Part shown: piece by piece, positions 9,297 through 22,000 of the stretch | How positions within the stretch are numbered: the stretch's first letter is position 1 | Layout: the number at the start of each line of letters is the position of its first letter | Notes under the pieces: model-generated | What the model saw: only the letters and a program-made list of their open reading frames with translations | What the model was told of the DNA's origin: nothing | Databases searched by the model: none | Program-made: the position numbers and the translations under genes | Assembly: GCF_000423325.1 (NCBI RefSeq) | Contig: NZ_KE384007.1 | Location: 127,491 to 191,490 of the forward strand | Direction: 5' to 3' | DNA: 64,000 bases | Origin: Lysobacter defluvii IMMIB APB-9 = DSM 18482 | GTDB taxonomy: Bacteria > Pseudomonadota > Gammaproteobacteria > Xanthomonadales > Xanthomonadaceae

Positions 9297-10268
9297 ATGC
9301 AAGTCGAAGCCATCGAGCTGAGCGCCACCGTCCCCGACAGCGCGACCGGGCGCCGCTTCGACGCGGTGCTCGCCGAGCTGTTCCCGGAGCACTCGCGCTC
9401 CCGCCTGGCGGGCTGGATCAAGTCCGGCCAGGCCCGCCTGGACGGGCGCGAAGTGCGCCCGCGCGAGCCCGTGCGCGGCGGCGAACAGGTGACGGTCCGC
9501 GCCGAGGCCCAGGTCCAGACCGACGCGGCGCCGGAGGACATCCCGCTGGCGATCCTCCACGAGGACGCCGACGTGATCGTCCTGGACAAGCCGGCCGGAC
9601 TGGTGGTGCACCCCGGCGCGGGCAATCACACCGGCACCCTGGTCAACGCCCTGCTCCACCACGATCCCTCGCTGGAGGCCCTGCCGCGCGCCGGGATCGT
9701 GCACCGCCTGGACAAGGACACCTCCGGGGTGATGGTGGTCGCGCGCAACCAGCAGGCCCAGGGAGCGCTGGTGGACCAGCTGTCCTCGCGCGAGGTCCAC
9801 CGGCAGTACCTGGCGGTGGTGACCGGCGCGCTGGTGGCCGGCGGCACCGCCGACGCCCCGATCGACCGCCACCCGCGCGACCGCCTGCGCATGGCGGTCC
9901 GGGGCGACGGCAAGGAGGCGGTCACCCACTACCGGCTGCGCGAGCGGTTCCGCGCCCACACCCTGCTGGAGTGCCGGCTGGAGACCGGCCGGACCCACCA
10001 GATCCGCGTCCACATGGCCCACCTGAAGCACCCGATCGTCGGCGACCCGGTCTACGGCGGGCCGCTGAAGCTGCCTCGCGGCGCCGACACCGCGCTGGTG
10101 GAGGGGCTGCGCGGATTCCGGCGCCAGGCCCTCCACGCCGAGGCGCTGGAGTTCCAGCATCCGGGCACCGGCGAGCCGCTGCGTTGCGAGGCGCCGCTGC
10201 CTGCCGACATGGCCGCGCTGGTCGAGCTGCTGCGCGAGGACGCCCGGAACCATGGCCAGGCAGGCTGA
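9297..10268 (+). CDS. rluD: 23S rRNA pseudouridine synthase RluD
   Basis: Isomerises uridines 1911, 1915 and 1917 of helix 69 in 23S rRNA. The product has an N-terminal S4 RNA-binding domain (~residues 15-75, [26 protein letters not shown]) and the RluA-type catalytic domain with [15 protein letters not shown], whose Asp is the catalytic residue, followed by [23 protein letters not shown] 9297 gives 323 residues; an in-frame TTG at 9282 would add five. The 3' end overlaps pgeF by 17 nt. Confidence 0.93.
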   Translation: MQVEAIELSATVPDSATGRRFDAVLAELFPEHSRSRLAGWIKSGQARLDGREVRPREPVRGGEQVTVRAEAQVQTDAAPEDIPLAILHEDADVIVLDKPAGLVVHPGAGNHTGTLVNALLHHDPSLEALPRAGIVHRLDKDTSGVMVVARNQQAQGALVDQLSSREVHRQYLAVVTGALVAGGTADAPIDRHPRDRLRMAVRGDGKEAVTHYRLRERFRAHTLLECRLETGRTHQIRVHMAHLKHPIVGDPVYGGPLKLPRGADTALVEGLRGFRRQALHAEALEFQHPGTGEPLRCEAPLPADMAALVELLREDARNHGQAG

Positions 10269-11043
10269 CCCGCACCCGGCGCTGCTGGCGCCGGACTGGC
10301 CCGCGCCGGAGACGGTCCGCGCCGCGGTGACGCTGCGCCATGGCGCCGGCTGCTCGACGGCTCCGTTCGACCGGTTCAACCTCGGCAGCCGCTGCGGCGA
10401 CGACCCCGCGGCCGTCGCGGCCAACCGCGCCGAGCTGGCGCGGATCGCCGGCCTGCCCTTCCCAACCCGCTGGCTGCGACAAGTGCATGGCACCGGCGTG
10501 GTCGAAGTCCGGCAGCTGCCCGAACCCGGCACGGACGAGCCCGAGGGCGATGCGGCCGTGACCGGCACGCCGGGCGTGGTGCTGGCGATCCTGACCTCCG
10601 ACTGCCTGCCGGTCGTGTTCTGCAACCGCGCGGGCACCCGGATCGGCGTGGCGCACGCCGGCTGGCGCGGTCTGGCGGCGGGAGTGCTCGAGGCGACCGT
10701 GGCCGCGATGGAGGTCCCGGCGACGTCGCTGATGGCGTGGCTGGGTCCGGCCGCGGGGCCGGAGCGCTACGAGGTCGGTACCGAGGTCCGCGACGCCTTC
10801 CTGGCCCACGACCCGGCGTCGGCCGCGGCATTCACCGCCACCCGGCCCGGGCACTGGCGCGTCGACCTCTACACGCTGGCGCGCCAGCGCCTGGCCGCGG
10901 CCGGCCTGTCCGCGGGCGCGATCCACGGCGGCGGGCTGTGCACGATCAGCGACGAGGCCCGCTTCTTCTCCCACCGCCGCGACGGCCGTGGCGGGCGGAT
11001 GGCGACGCTGGCCTGGATCGATCCGTCCCGCACGGGTGCTTGA
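10252..11043 (+). CDS. pgeF: Peptidoglycan editing factor / multicopper polyphenol oxidoreductase family (PgeF/YfiH)
   Basis: A 263-residue 'laccase domain' protein. Zn/Cu ligands typical of the family are visible: RQVHGTGVV (His), [10 protein letters not shown] (Cys) and GVAHAGWRG (His). Homologues were shown to cleave purine nucleosides, and E. coli YfiH removes wrongly incorporated amino acids from muropeptide precursors; both activities are assigned from the family, not from this sequence. The start overlaps the rluD end by 17 nt, so the two are cotranscribed, as in many gammaproteobacteria. Confidence 0.88.
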   Translation: MARQADPHPALLAPDWPAPETVRAAVTLRHGAGCSTAPFDRFNLGSRCGDDPAAVAANRAELARIAGLPFPTRWLRQVHGTGVVEVRQLPEPGTDEPEGDAAVTGTPGVVLAILTSDCLPVVFCNRAGTRIGVAHAGWRGLAAGVLEATVAAMEVPATSLMAWLGPAAGPERYEVGTEVRDAFLAHDPASAAAFTATRPGHWRVDLYTLARQRLAAAGLSAGAIHGGGLCTISDEARFFSHRRDGRGGRMATLAWIDPSRTGA

Positions 11044-11098
11044 TAGCGTCCGCCGGCGGCCGCATCTGTTGGGGTCCCCCCACATCCAACGAGACGCA

Positions 11099-11626
11099 AT
11101 GAGCCTGCAGCAGAAACTCGACGCCCTCCCCGGCGTGCACCCGCGCCCCGCCGAGACCGCCGGATTCGTGTTCAACCACACGATGCTGCGGGTGAAGGAC
11201 ATCACCCGTTCGCTGGACTTCTACACCCGGGTGCTCGGCTACACCCTGGTCGACATGCGCGAGTTCCCCGATGCCGGGTTCAGCCTGTACTTCCTGGCCT
11301 ACGTGGACGACACCTCGGCGCTGCCCGGCGATCCCGAGGGGCGCCGGGAGTGGCTGGCGCGCCAGCAGGGCGTGCTGGAGCTGACCCACAACCATGGCAC
11401 CGAGGACGATCCGGACTTCGCCTACCACGACGGCAACAGCGACCCGCGCGGCTTCGGCCACATCTGCGTGTCGGTGCCGGACGTGGTCGCCGCCTGCGAG
11501 CGCTTCGAGCAGCTGGGCGTGCCGTTCCAGAAGCGGCTGACCGATGGTCGGATGAAGTCGCTGGCGTTCATCAAGGACCCGGACGGCTACTGGGTCGAGG
11601 TGATCCAGCCGACGCCGCTGCCGTAA
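11099..11626 (+). CDS. gloA: Lactoylglutathione lyase (glyoxalase I)
   Basis: Converts the hemithioacetal of methylglyoxal and glutathione to S-lactoylglutathione. The 175-residue product is the long form found in proteobacteria and eukaryotes. Metal ligands are visible in FNHTMLRVKD (His27), GVLELTHNHG (Glu), GFGHICVSVPD (His) and YWVEVIQ (Glu). ATG 11099 opens the conserved N-terminus; the frame extends further upstream only as noise. It converges on otsA with six bases between stop codons. Confidence 0.94.
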   Translation: MSLQQKLDALPGVHPRPAETAGFVFNHTMLRVKDITRSLDFYTRVLGYTLVDMREFPDAGFSLYFLAYVDDTSALPGDPEGRREWLARQQGVLELTHNHGTEDDPDFAYHDGNSDPRGFGHICVSVPDVVAACERFEQLGVPFQKRLTDGRMKSLAFIKDPDGYWVEVIQPTPLP

Positions 11627-11632
11627 GGTCCC

Positions 11633-13012
<1,380 letters not shown>

Positions 13013-13098
13013 TTCGTCATCTGCGCGGGGAGACGCGGAAGTGTGGCGGGGGTGGGGTCAAACTTCGGTGAAGCGGCGGGAAGCCCGCCGCGACAAAC

Positions 13099-13218
13099 CC
13101 CCTCTCCCGCTTGCGGGAGAGGGTTGGGGTGAGGGGAGCTTTTGCTGTTGCTTCTGAAAAGAAGTCAAAAGCCCCTCATCCGCCCTTCGGGCACCTTCTC
13201 CCGCAAGCGGGAGAAGGG
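13099..13218. repeat. A/B palindromic repeat block between otsA and sucD
   Basis: A unit 13099-13136 and B unit 13172-13218, separated by a linker with AGCTTTTG (13137-13144) and a complementary CAAAAGC (13166-13172). Same design as the block at 5881. The 227 nt between otsA start and sucD stop contain essentially only this element. Confidence 0.8.
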
Positions 13219-13239
13219 ACGCGAGGGGGGGAGTGCGCG

Positions 13240-14115
13240 TCAGCCCTGGAGCTTCTTGGCAATCGCCTCGCCCAGGTCACCCGGCGACTTGACCGTGGTG
13301 ACGCCGGCCTTCTCCAGCGCTTCGAACTTGCCCTCGGCCGTGCCCGAGCCGCCGGAGGCGATCGCGCCGGCGTGGCCCATGCGCTTGCCCTTGGGGGCGC
13401 TGGCGCCGGCGATGAAGCCGACCACCGGCTTGGTCACGTACTCGGCGATGAACTCGGCCGCTTCTTCCTCGGCGCTGCCACCGATCTCGCCGACCATGAT
13501 GATGCCTTCGGTCTGCTCGTCGTCCTGGAACATGCGCAGGGCGTCGATGAAGCTGGTCCCGTGGATCGGGTCGCCGCCGATGCCGATGACGGTCGACTGG
13601 CCCAGGCCCGCCGCGGTGGTCTGCTTGACCGCCTCGTAGGTCAGGGTGCCGGAGCGCGACACGATGCCGATCTTGCCCGGCTGGTGGATGTGGCCCGGCA
13701 TGATGCCGATCTTGCACTCACCCGGGGTGATCACGCCGGGGCAGTTCGGGCCGACCAGGACCACGTCGTCGTAGTCGCGCAGCACGTTCTTGACGCGCAG
13801 CATGTCGAGCACCGGGATGCCCTCGGTGATGCAGACGATGACGGTGATGCCCGCGTCGGCGGCCTCGAGGATCGCGTCGGCCGCGAACGGCGGCGGCACG
13901 TAGATGACCGAGGCGTTGGCGCCGGTCTCGTTGACCGCGTCGGCGACGGTGTTGAACACCGGCAGGCCCAGGTGCTCGGTACCGCCCTTGCCCGGGGTGA
14001 CGCCACCGACGACCTTGGTGCCGTACTCGAGCATCTGCTCGGCGTGGAAGGTGCCCTGCGAGCCGGTGAAGCCCTGCACGATCACCTTGGTGTCTTTGTT
14101 GATCAGAACGCTCAT
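13240..14115 (-). CDS. sucD: Succinyl-CoA synthetase alpha subunit
   Basis: TCA-cycle enzyme subunit that binds CoA and carries the transient phosphohistidine. The 291-residue product shows the CoA-binding Rossmann part ([19 protein letters not shown]), [19 protein letters not shown], and [12 protein letters not shown] with the phosphorylated His. The gene follows sucC on the minus strand, but a repeat block separates them by 137 nt instead of the usual tight overlap. Confidence 0.96.
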   Translation of the reverse strand: MSVLINKDTKVIVQGFTGSQGTFHAEQMLEYGTKVVGGVTPGKGGTEHLGLPVFNTVADAVNETGANASVIYVPPPFAADAILEAADAGITVIVCITEGIPVLDMLRVKNVLRDYDDVVLVGPNCPGVITPGECKIGIMPGHIHQPGKIGIVSRSGTLTYEAVKQTTAAGLGQSTVIGIGGDPIHGTSFIDALRMFQDDEQTEGIIMVGEIGGSAEEEAAEFIAEYVTKPVVGFIAGASAPKGKRMGHAGAIASGGSGTAEGKFEALEKAGVTTVKSPGDLGEAIAKKLQG

Positions 14116-14139
14116 GGATTGGATCCTTGGTGTTTTTGC

Positions 14140-14239
14140 CCCCTCTCCCGCTTGCGGGAGAGGGCTGGGGTGAGGGGCCTTTTAGAAAAGCAGCCCTCAT
14201 CCGCCCTTCGGGCACCTTCTCCCGCTAGCGGGAGAAGGG
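14140..14239. repeat. A/B palindromic repeat block inside the sucC-sucD operon
   Basis: A unit 14140-14177 and B unit 14194-14239 fill most of the sucC-sucD gap. The stem-loops would lie in the sucCD transcript and could alter stability or relative expression of the two subunits; this effect is inference from REP elements in other bacteria. Confidence 0.8.
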
Positions 14240-14252
14240 AATGTGCGGGGGG

Positions 14253-15416
<1,164 letters not shown>

Positions 15417-15573
15417 GCGTCACCGGATGGTGTGGAGGACATCCCACGCAACGGGCAGCCGGCAGGCGGCGCGGGCGCGAGGGGGCCCGGTATTGTCGCC
15501 GATCGGGGGTACGCGGGCAAAATGGCGCCATACTCGGCAACGGCGGGACACGTCCGACAGGGGGAGGGGCCGC

Positions 15574-17169
15574 TTGCCTACCATCACTGCCAGGGTCAAC
15601 CGGGGGGCCGAACACGCCCTTCGCCGCGAGCTGTACTTCTACAGCCTGTACCGGCTGCTGGAAGCGTCCATCCTGGTCCTGGTGGTCTTCGGGCCGGTCG
15701 CCGAGCTGCTGGGCCCGGCGCGCCACCCGGTGGCGGCCGCCACCGTCGCGCTGACCTTCGCGATCCTGTCGGTGCTGCTGTTCGCCCTGCACCGGCGCGG
15801 CGAGCTGCACGTCCACGCCCTGCTGGGCGTCGCCTGCGACCTGGTCTTCGGCATCGCCGCCATCCACGCCCTGCCGGCGGCCGGTACCGGCATCGCGCTG
15901 ATGCTGCTGTTCAACGTCGGCTCGGCCGCGCTGCTGCTGCCGGCCCGCTGGGCGGCCGCGGTCGCCGTCTCCGCCGCGGCCGGCCTGATCGGCGAACACG
16001 CCTGGAGCATCGGCTTCGACGGCAGCACCCGCCACCACGCCGAACCGGTGATGTTCGCCCTCGCCTACCTGGCCTTGGCGACACTCACCAGCGTGCTGGG
16101 CCGGCAGATGCGCGAGAGCTACTACCTCGCCCACCACCATGGCGAACAGGCGGCCCACCTGGTCGAGGTCAACGACCTGATCATCCGCCGGCTGCGTACA
16201 GGCGTGCTGCTGGTGGACGGCAACAACCAGGTCGGCCTGGCCAACGAGGCGGCCGGCGCCCTGCTGGGCGAGAAGGTCGACGGGGAGCGTGACCTGGCCC
16301 GCGCCCTGCCCGAACTGGCGCGCCGCCTGGCGCTGTGGCGCGAGACCGGGCAGGCCGACGAGACCCCGATGCGGATCGCCGCCGACGCCCCCGAAGTCGT
16401 GCCCCGCTTTACCCGCCTGCTGGCCGGCAGCGACCAGACCCTGGTGTTCCTGGACGACACCTCGGTGGTCTCGCGCAAGGCCGAGTCGATGACCCTGGCC
16501 ACGCTGGGCCGCTTCTCCGCCAGCCTCGCCCACGAGATCCGCAACCCGCTGGCGGCAATCAACTACGCCGTCCAGCTGATGGAGGAGTCCGAGGACATCA
16601 AGCCCGCCGACCGCCGCCTGCTGGAGATCATCCACCAGCAGGGCAAGCGCATGGACGGCATCGTCGAGAACGTGCTGGGCCTGGCCCGGCGCGAACCCGC
16701 CAAGCCCGAATACGTCGAACTGGCCGCGTTCGCCCGCCGTTTCATCGACGAATACCGCAGCGCCCACCCGCTGGAAAACGACGAACTGCGCACCACCTCC
16801 AGCGAACCCCGCGCGCCCGCCCTGGTCGACCCGCGCCAGCTGCACCAGATCCTGGTCATCCTGGTGCACAACGCCCTGACCTACGGCCGCATGCCCGGCG
16901 AACCCGCCCGCGTGACCCTGCACATCCACCGCGACACCCGCGGCGCCCCGATGCTCGACGTCCGCGACCGCGGCCCGGGCATCCCCGAAGGCACGGCGCG
17001 GCAGCTGTTCACCCCGTTCTTCACCACGTCCGGCCATGGCACGGGGCTGGGGCTGTACATCGCCCGGGAGTTGTCGCGGGCGAACCAGGCGACACTGGAC
17101 TATGTGTCGCTGCCGGGGGGTGGGAGTTGTTTCCGGTTGCGGTTGGCGCCTGGGCGGGGTGGGCGGTAA
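15574..17169 (+). CDS. pilS: Type IV pilus sensor histidine kinase PilS
   Basis: Inner-membrane sensor that phosphorylates PilR to control pilA. The 531-residue product has about six hydrophobic segments (~residues 20-190), a PAS-like linker (~200-290, RLRTGVLLVDGNNQVGLANEAAG), a HisKA domain with phospho-acceptor H320 in LAHEIRNPLAAI, and an HATPase domain with N-box VHNALTYG and G-boxes DRGPGIP and GTGLGLYIA. The start was set at TTG 15574, 5 nt after a GGGGGAGGGG Shine-Dalgarno; upstream codons in this frame do not resemble the family. Its normal partner pilR is 5.2 kb away, separated by the vgrG cassette. Confidence 0.92.
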   Translation: MPTITARVNRGAEHALRRELYFYSLYRLLEASILVLVVFGPVAELLGPARHPVAAATVALTFAILSVLLFALHRRGELHVHALLGVACDLVFGIAAIHALPAAGTGIALMLLFNVGSAALLLPARWAAAVAVSAAAGLIGEHAWSIGFDGSTRHHAEPVMFALAYLALATLTSVLGRQMRESYYLAHHHGEQAAHLVEVNDLIIRRLRTGVLLVDGNNQVGLANEAAGALLGEKVDGERDLARALPELARRLALWRETGQADETPMRIAADAPEVVPRFTRLLAGSDQTLVFLDDTSVVSRKAESMTLATLGRFSASLAHEIRNPLAAINYAVQLMEESEDIKPADRRLLEIIHQQGKRMDGIVENVLGLARREPAKPEYVELAAFARRFIDEYRSAHPLENDELRTTSSEPRAPALVDPRQLHQILVILVHNALTYGRMPGEPARVTLHIHRDTRGAPMLDVRDRGPGIPEGTARQLFTPFFTTSGHGTGLGLYIARELSRANQATLDYVSLPGGGSCFRLRLAPGRGGR

Positions 17170-17182
17170 CCCGCGCCTCCGC

Positions 17183-17386
17183 TCAGAGGTGGCACTCCGG
17201 CGCTTCGGCGTGGTGCCCCGACTCCAAACGCGCCATCCAGGCATCCGCCTCGGCTGCGGTCAGGTGCAAGCCGGTGCGCTGGTAGTCGTCCCAGGCTTCG
17301 CGGGCGGCGGCGCGCAAAGCGGCGAGACGCTGCCGGCGCTCGTCTGGTTCGCGGCTGGATTCGCAGCTGGTTGTCTTCATCGCCAT
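17183..17386 (-). CDS. Small antitoxin-like protein (orphan, N-terminal DNA-binding part missing)
   Basis: A 67-residue frame (MAMKTT... start; a second Met two codons later). The C-terminal half, AWDDYQRTGLHLTAAEADAW...PECHL, resembles the toxin-binding tail of CopG/ParD-type antitoxins from memory of that family, but no ribbon-helix-helix segment precedes it and no ParE/RelE-type toxin is adjacent. It may be a decayed antitoxin, a small functional protein of the adjacent cassette, or spurious. Its stop lies 13 nt from the pilS stop, convergent. Confidence 0.45.
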   Translation of the reverse strand: MAMKTTSCESSREPDERRQRLAALRAAAREAWDDYQRTGLHLTAAEADAWMARLESGHHAEAPECHL

Positions 17387-17442
17387 GGCCCGCCAAGTGT
17401 GATGTGTTGCTACCAGTATCGCTGGATGAGCGCTACGTATTG

Positions 17443-18258
17443 TCAGTTCTCCAGGCTGCTGCACTGCCGCCGAGCTGCCGCCTGCATGTCTCCCAGTTCC
17501 GAGGCAGCGGCCCAGCCCGTGTCACCGGTTGCGGCCTCCACAAGCACCCACTCGCCGGCACTCCCGTCTGTACGAGCGACATCGAGGACGCGAAGCGATC
17601 CCTCCATGATTCTCCCTGCCTGGGAACCAGGGGCGTCGGCAACTTCCACGGGATCGTCCACGTTGAGGTGCGCCTCGCCGCATCCCGGCAGACCGAGGAA
17701 CACGACCATGCTGGTGGGCGCATCGTCATCGGAACGCTGCTCGAAGCGGCTGAAATCCGGGCTGAGGGGCTCCTGCCGGCGTACCCATTCAATGCCCCCC
17801 TGATCGGCTGGCACGTACTCCGTGGCGCGCGAATATGGCCCGTCGCGATCCACGGTGATCAGCGTCCCGCGCTCGTCCAGCGCGGGGTTGCAGAACAGAT
17901 CGTCGTGCCGCACGTATCCACCCGCTCGCGACCACCAGAGTTCATAGCAACTCCCAGATCTTGACGGGAACAGTTCCACGAACAGCTCCATTGCCCCGTC
18001 GCGGGTGATGTCAGCGGCCAGCACGTGGGTGTCGGTGAAGTCCAGGCTCGAGAGCGCGGTCACCTCCCCGTCTTCGACCAGCTCGACAACCCCGTCCCGA
18101 ACTCTCAGGTTGGCGACGCGGTCCGGTGACAGCCTGATTGCCGCGCCGGGTTCGTGGCGGGAGAGCGCCTCCGGTAGGTCACCCTGGCCCCCGCTGCTAT
18201 CGGCGGCTGGGGCCGAGCACGCGAGAAGCAGCAGGAAAAGGAACGGGCTAAATCGCAT
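17443..18258 (-). CDS. Lipoprotein of unknown function, candidate immunity protein
   Basis: A 271-residue protein starting at ATG 18258 (MRFSPFLF...), with a lipoprotein signal LLLLACSA (lipid Cys ~14). The body contains an FG-GAP-like piece, LAADITRDGAMELFVELF, similar to periplasmic XAC2610-type proteins, and several Cys. The start overlaps the end of the GH19 gene by 11 nt, so it is translationally coupled to the putative effector. In type VI systems a periplasm-facing lipoprotein encoded directly after a cell-wall hydrolase effector is usually its immunity protein; that role is inferred from position and localisation only. Base composition looks less GC-rich than the core genes. Confidence 0.7.
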   Translation of the reverse strand: MRFSPFLFLLLLACSAPAADSSGGQGDLPEALSRHEPGAAIRLSPDRVANLRVRDGVVELVEDGEVTALSSLDFTDTHVLAADITRDGAMELFVELFPSRSGSCYELWWSRAGGYVRHDDLFCNPALDERGTLITVDRDGPYSRATEYVPADQGGIEWVRRQEPLSPDFSRFEQRSDDDAPTSMVVFLGLPGCGEAHLNVDDPVEVADAPGSQAGRIMEGSLRVLDVARTDGSAGEWVLVEAATGDTGWAAASELGDMQAAARRQCSSLEN

Positions 18259-19069
18259 CACGCCCACCCAATTGGTTCCTCCAGTACCGCGGCCCATTAC
18301 GGGTCCGGCTCAAAGCGCTGTCCTCAAACCTGTACTGCTCGAAGACAGCCTCCTGATGAACTTCGCAGGCTGACACGCGCAGCGACCTCGCCAGACTCTG
18401 TAGATGCTGCTTTCGCTGATGGTGGTGGTTGAAGCCGCCGTTTACGCCCATGGTGATCCAGATGAAATCGTTGGATCTGGCACGTGGCGACAGGTCGCCC
18501 CATGCGGAACCGTGGCGCCAGAACCAACAGGCGGAATCAACTGCCACCTGCAACTCGGATGCGACCAACTCAGGCGTGGCGACGTAGTCGACACCAGCAT
18601 GCCGCGAGTATTTCCGGTAATTGTGATCATGGGTCAGCTGGATCAGCCCCCTTCCGTGGTACTCGACACCGCCGCTATAACGCTGCCACTTGGACGGATA
18701 ACTACCGTCCCTGTTCCGGTACTCCGCTGTCGTTCTGAGGCTATCCGACTCCACCGCGACCTGTGCAAGGAAGTGCGCCTTGTCGATGCAGTCGTGGATT
18801 CCGTACTGCTCCATCGAACCGTTCAGGCAGACAAGGAACTGCTCCCAGGGCGTACCGGCCAGACCGTGCGGAGATGCAGCAAACAGATCGCCTGTTCCAA
18901 TACCCGCGAGCCCTGACTTGAGCTCTTCGAGCGTGATGTCCCGCTCGCACGCACATTGCGACCCCAGCGACAAGGTCAGTTCGTTCCCCCGAGCCCCCGG
19001 AACCAGGGTGAACATGGCGGTCCAGCGACCATCCTCGCTTTGTCGAGCGCTCAGGATCCGGGTCGTCAT
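18248..19069 (-). CDS. GH19 chitinase/lysozyme-like enzyme, putative type VI secretion effector
   Basis: The 273-residue protein has an N-terminal ~70-residue segment of unknown type followed by a GH19-type lysozyme fold: AHFLAQVAVESD (candidate catalytic Glu107, second acidic residue E116 in TTAEYRNRDG), EYHGRGLIQLTHDHNYRKYS, DSACWFWRHG and ITMGVNGGFN. GH19 enzymes cleave beta-1,4 links in chitin or, in phage endolysin and T6SS versions, peptidoglycan. No signal peptide is visible, which fits delivery by VgrG. The ATG overlaps the vgrG stop (ATGA), and the lipoprotein gene follows with overlap, giving a VgrG-effector-immunity order. Confidence 0.82.
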   Translation of the reverse strand: MTTRILSARQSEDGRWTAMFTLVPGARGNELTLSLGSQCACERDITLEELKSGLAGIGTGDLFAASPHGLAGTPWEQFLVCLNGSMEQYGIHDCIDKAHFLAQVAVESDSLRTTAEYRNRDGSYPSKWQRYSGGVEYHGRGLIQLTHDHNYRKYSRHAGVDYVATPELVASELQVAVDSACWFWRHGSAWGDLSPRARSNDFIWITMGVNGGFNHHHQRKQHLQSLARSLRVSACEVHQEAVFEQYRFEDSALSRTRNGPRYWRNQLGGRDAI

Positions 19070-22000
19070 TCCATGCGCTCCTTGCCCGTGATCCGAATAG
19101 CCACGGACTCGGGCGACAAGCCCCTTTGTAGAGGCACCCGCCCCGCTTCGTCCGTCACACCGGATATCAGCGCTCCGTCAGCACGTTCGAGCTCATACCG
19201 GTAGCCTGCGGCCGGCGTCCCATCCTGCAGTCTCACGCACACATTCCGCTCAAACCGCGCCTCCGGCCACGAGTTCATCTCCCTACTCAACTGCGCAGGC
19301 CCCACGAACTCCTTCTTCTGCGCATGCACGCGGATCTCGCCGGGGCAGGCGATGCGGATGTTGCCGTCTTCGATGGTGATGCTTGCGCCGCCGCTGGTGG
19401 CGAGGTGGAGGGCCTTGGAGGCGGTGAGGTCGACTTGGGCGGTGGTGCTGGTTAGTTGGAGGGTGTCCCTGGCTTGGAGTTTGAGGTCGTCGGTTTGGGC
19501 CTCGAGGTGCAGGCTGTCTTGGGCTGCTACGAGGGATAGTGCGTCGGGGTTGGGGGGGCCCTCACCCCGGCCCTCTCCCGCAAGCGGGAGAGGGGGAAAA
19601 GCGGCGGAGCGGGAGGGCACGCTTCCGGCATTGGCGAGCCAGCCGATTGCCTGGGCGGTGTGGATCCGGAGGTGGCCGGCTACGGCGGCGTTGCTGGCGG
19701 CGCCGCTGGAGAGGGTGAGGGTTTCGCCGGTGGTCCAGTGCAGGGACTGGCCGGCGACGAAGCCGATACCGGCGGGGGCGGACAGGGCCAGCAGGGCGTC
19801 GGCGGTGTGGGGGACGCGGTTCGCGCCCGGGGCGGGGCTGCGTTCGGCTGCGGAGGCGACGGCGGCGTCGAAGCTGGTGCCGTCGACGGTGCTGCGGGCG
19901 CTGGCATCGAGCGCCTGCAGCGGCGCGGCCGAAGGCCTGACCGTGAGGTGGGTGCCTGCGATGTCGGAGTACGCCTGCGCCAGCGTCGCCACCTGGCGCA
20001 GCAGGGCGTTGACGGGGACGTGGTCGCCGGCGGGTTCGTCGGGGCTGGCCGCCCAAGCGCTGATCCACACGCCGCGGGCGCCGCGGATCGCGCCCCACTG
20101 GTCGGTCCGCAGCTCGAAGCCTTCGCCCCGGAAGCTGCCGCGGTAGTTATCGGCCTGGTGCACCAGGTGCCCGAGGTTGAGTTCGCTGTGACCGTGGGTG
20201 GTCGCCAGCTGAAGGCGGAGCTGGCCGTCGGTGTCGTCGAAGACAAGCCGGTTGTGCCCCTCCCCGCAGATTTCCTTGCTCTTGAAGCCCGACAGCGCGC
20301 CCGCGTTGCGGTGGCCTTCCGCGTCCGGGCTCATGCCGTGCCAGGCGGGGGCGTTGCCACCGGACAGGTTGCCCTGCGCGCTCGGCCGGTGGTCCCCGGC
20401 TTCCGCGAACAGGCCATCGGCGACCGGGTCACCCTGGCGACCACCCAGCGTCGGCGCGACGCCGCCCTCGCCGCGCCCGTTGTAAAGGCTGCCGACGACG
20501 ATCGGGCGGTCGATGTCCCCTTCCAGGAAGCCGACCAGGACCTCCTGGCCCACCCGCGGCAGGAACTGGCTCCCCACGCCCGGCCCCGCGTAGCGCTGCG
20601 ACACGCGAAGCCAGCAGCTGTCGTTCGCGGGTCCGCTGCCGTCCTGGAAGTGGAACCGGACGCGCACGCGCCCCATCGCATCGGCGTGGATCTCGCCGCC
20701 GTCCCCGCCGCCGACCACGATGGCGGTCTGGTAGCCGGGCGCGGTTGGCCGGGGGTTGAGCCGCAGGCCCGTTTCGTCGGCGAGTACCGGTCGCCATGGG
20801 CGCGTACGGGGGATCGCAGTGAAGGCGTTGGCGTAGCCGACGGCCTGGGCGGCGCGTTCCAGCTCATCGTCATCCCGGCGCGAGGCGCCCCATGCGCCGT
20901 CATCCGCGCGGGAGGAACCCCATGCGCCGTCATCCCCGCGCACGCGGGGATCCAGGCCAGGGTCGCTGGATTCCCCTGTGCGCGGGAATGACGGGCCCAG
21001 CAGTGCTTCCACGCCGTCGCGCACCACGTCGGGGAGGTTGTTGATGCCGAAGTGGCGGACCGAAAGGAGGAGGAGTTCGGGGGAGTCGGTGGATCCCCGC
21101 GTGCGCGGGGATGACGGCGTCGAGGGGGATGACGGGATCCGGGATGACGGCGCCGCGACCCGGAACCACTCCCCGGCGCGGAAGCTGCGCACGGTGCCCC
21201 GCCCCCTCCACTCGTGGCGGGACGCCTCCGCCGCCTCCGCCATCAGGCCGGCATAGCGGGCGCCCTCCGTCTGGGTGGCAAAAGCGTACGGTCCGGCGAA
21301 GTCATAGGCCTCCAGCCGGTGGCCCTCCCCGCCCGCCTCCAGTGCCGCCGAGGCGCTGAGCACCTGGTGGCGGTAGTCGTCGGTGAGCACGGTGAGCTGG
21401 CCGGGGCCAAGCGATTCGCGCTGGCCGAGGATCTGGATGGCGTCGCCGCGCTCGGCTCCGTCGTACCGGTGCAGGCGCAGCGCACCGTTTGCCGGGCAAG
21501 ACGGATCCTGGGACCCGGCGGCACTGTCGGAAAACACCACCATCTGGTGTCCGGATTCGCCGCCATCGTCCCCCGGCACCTCCTCGAGCCGCCAACCCAG
21601 GCCCTCCTCGGCCAGCAGCCGGGCGATGAAATCCGCATCGCTCTCGCGGTACTGCACGCAATAACTGCGCGGCCGCGCCGGCGCCGGCAGGCCCTCGCCG
21701 GCGAGGAACGGCCCGACCTCGTCCGCCACCTGCCAGCGCGCGAGCGGCGCGTAGCCGGCCAGCACCTCCGCCACGATCTCCAGCACCGTCATGTCCTCGA
21801 ACACGCGGCTGTGGCGGCCCTGCCCCAGCAGCCAGGTCCACGGGACCAGGCAAAGTCGGTAGCGCGCCAGGCCTCCATCTCCGCCCAGGCACGCGGCCTC
21901 GCGCACCAGGCCGCTGCGCGGCAGGCGGCCGCCGTCGGCCATGCGGGTCCACAGGGTGGCGCGGCGCCCGATCATCGGATCCAGCGGCAGGTGGGCGTTG

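Noticed and set aside
20860-21150. vgrG as two genes or a pseudogene broken at the repeats
   Set aside because: The frame stays open through all repeats and conserved VgrG segments continue on both sides.
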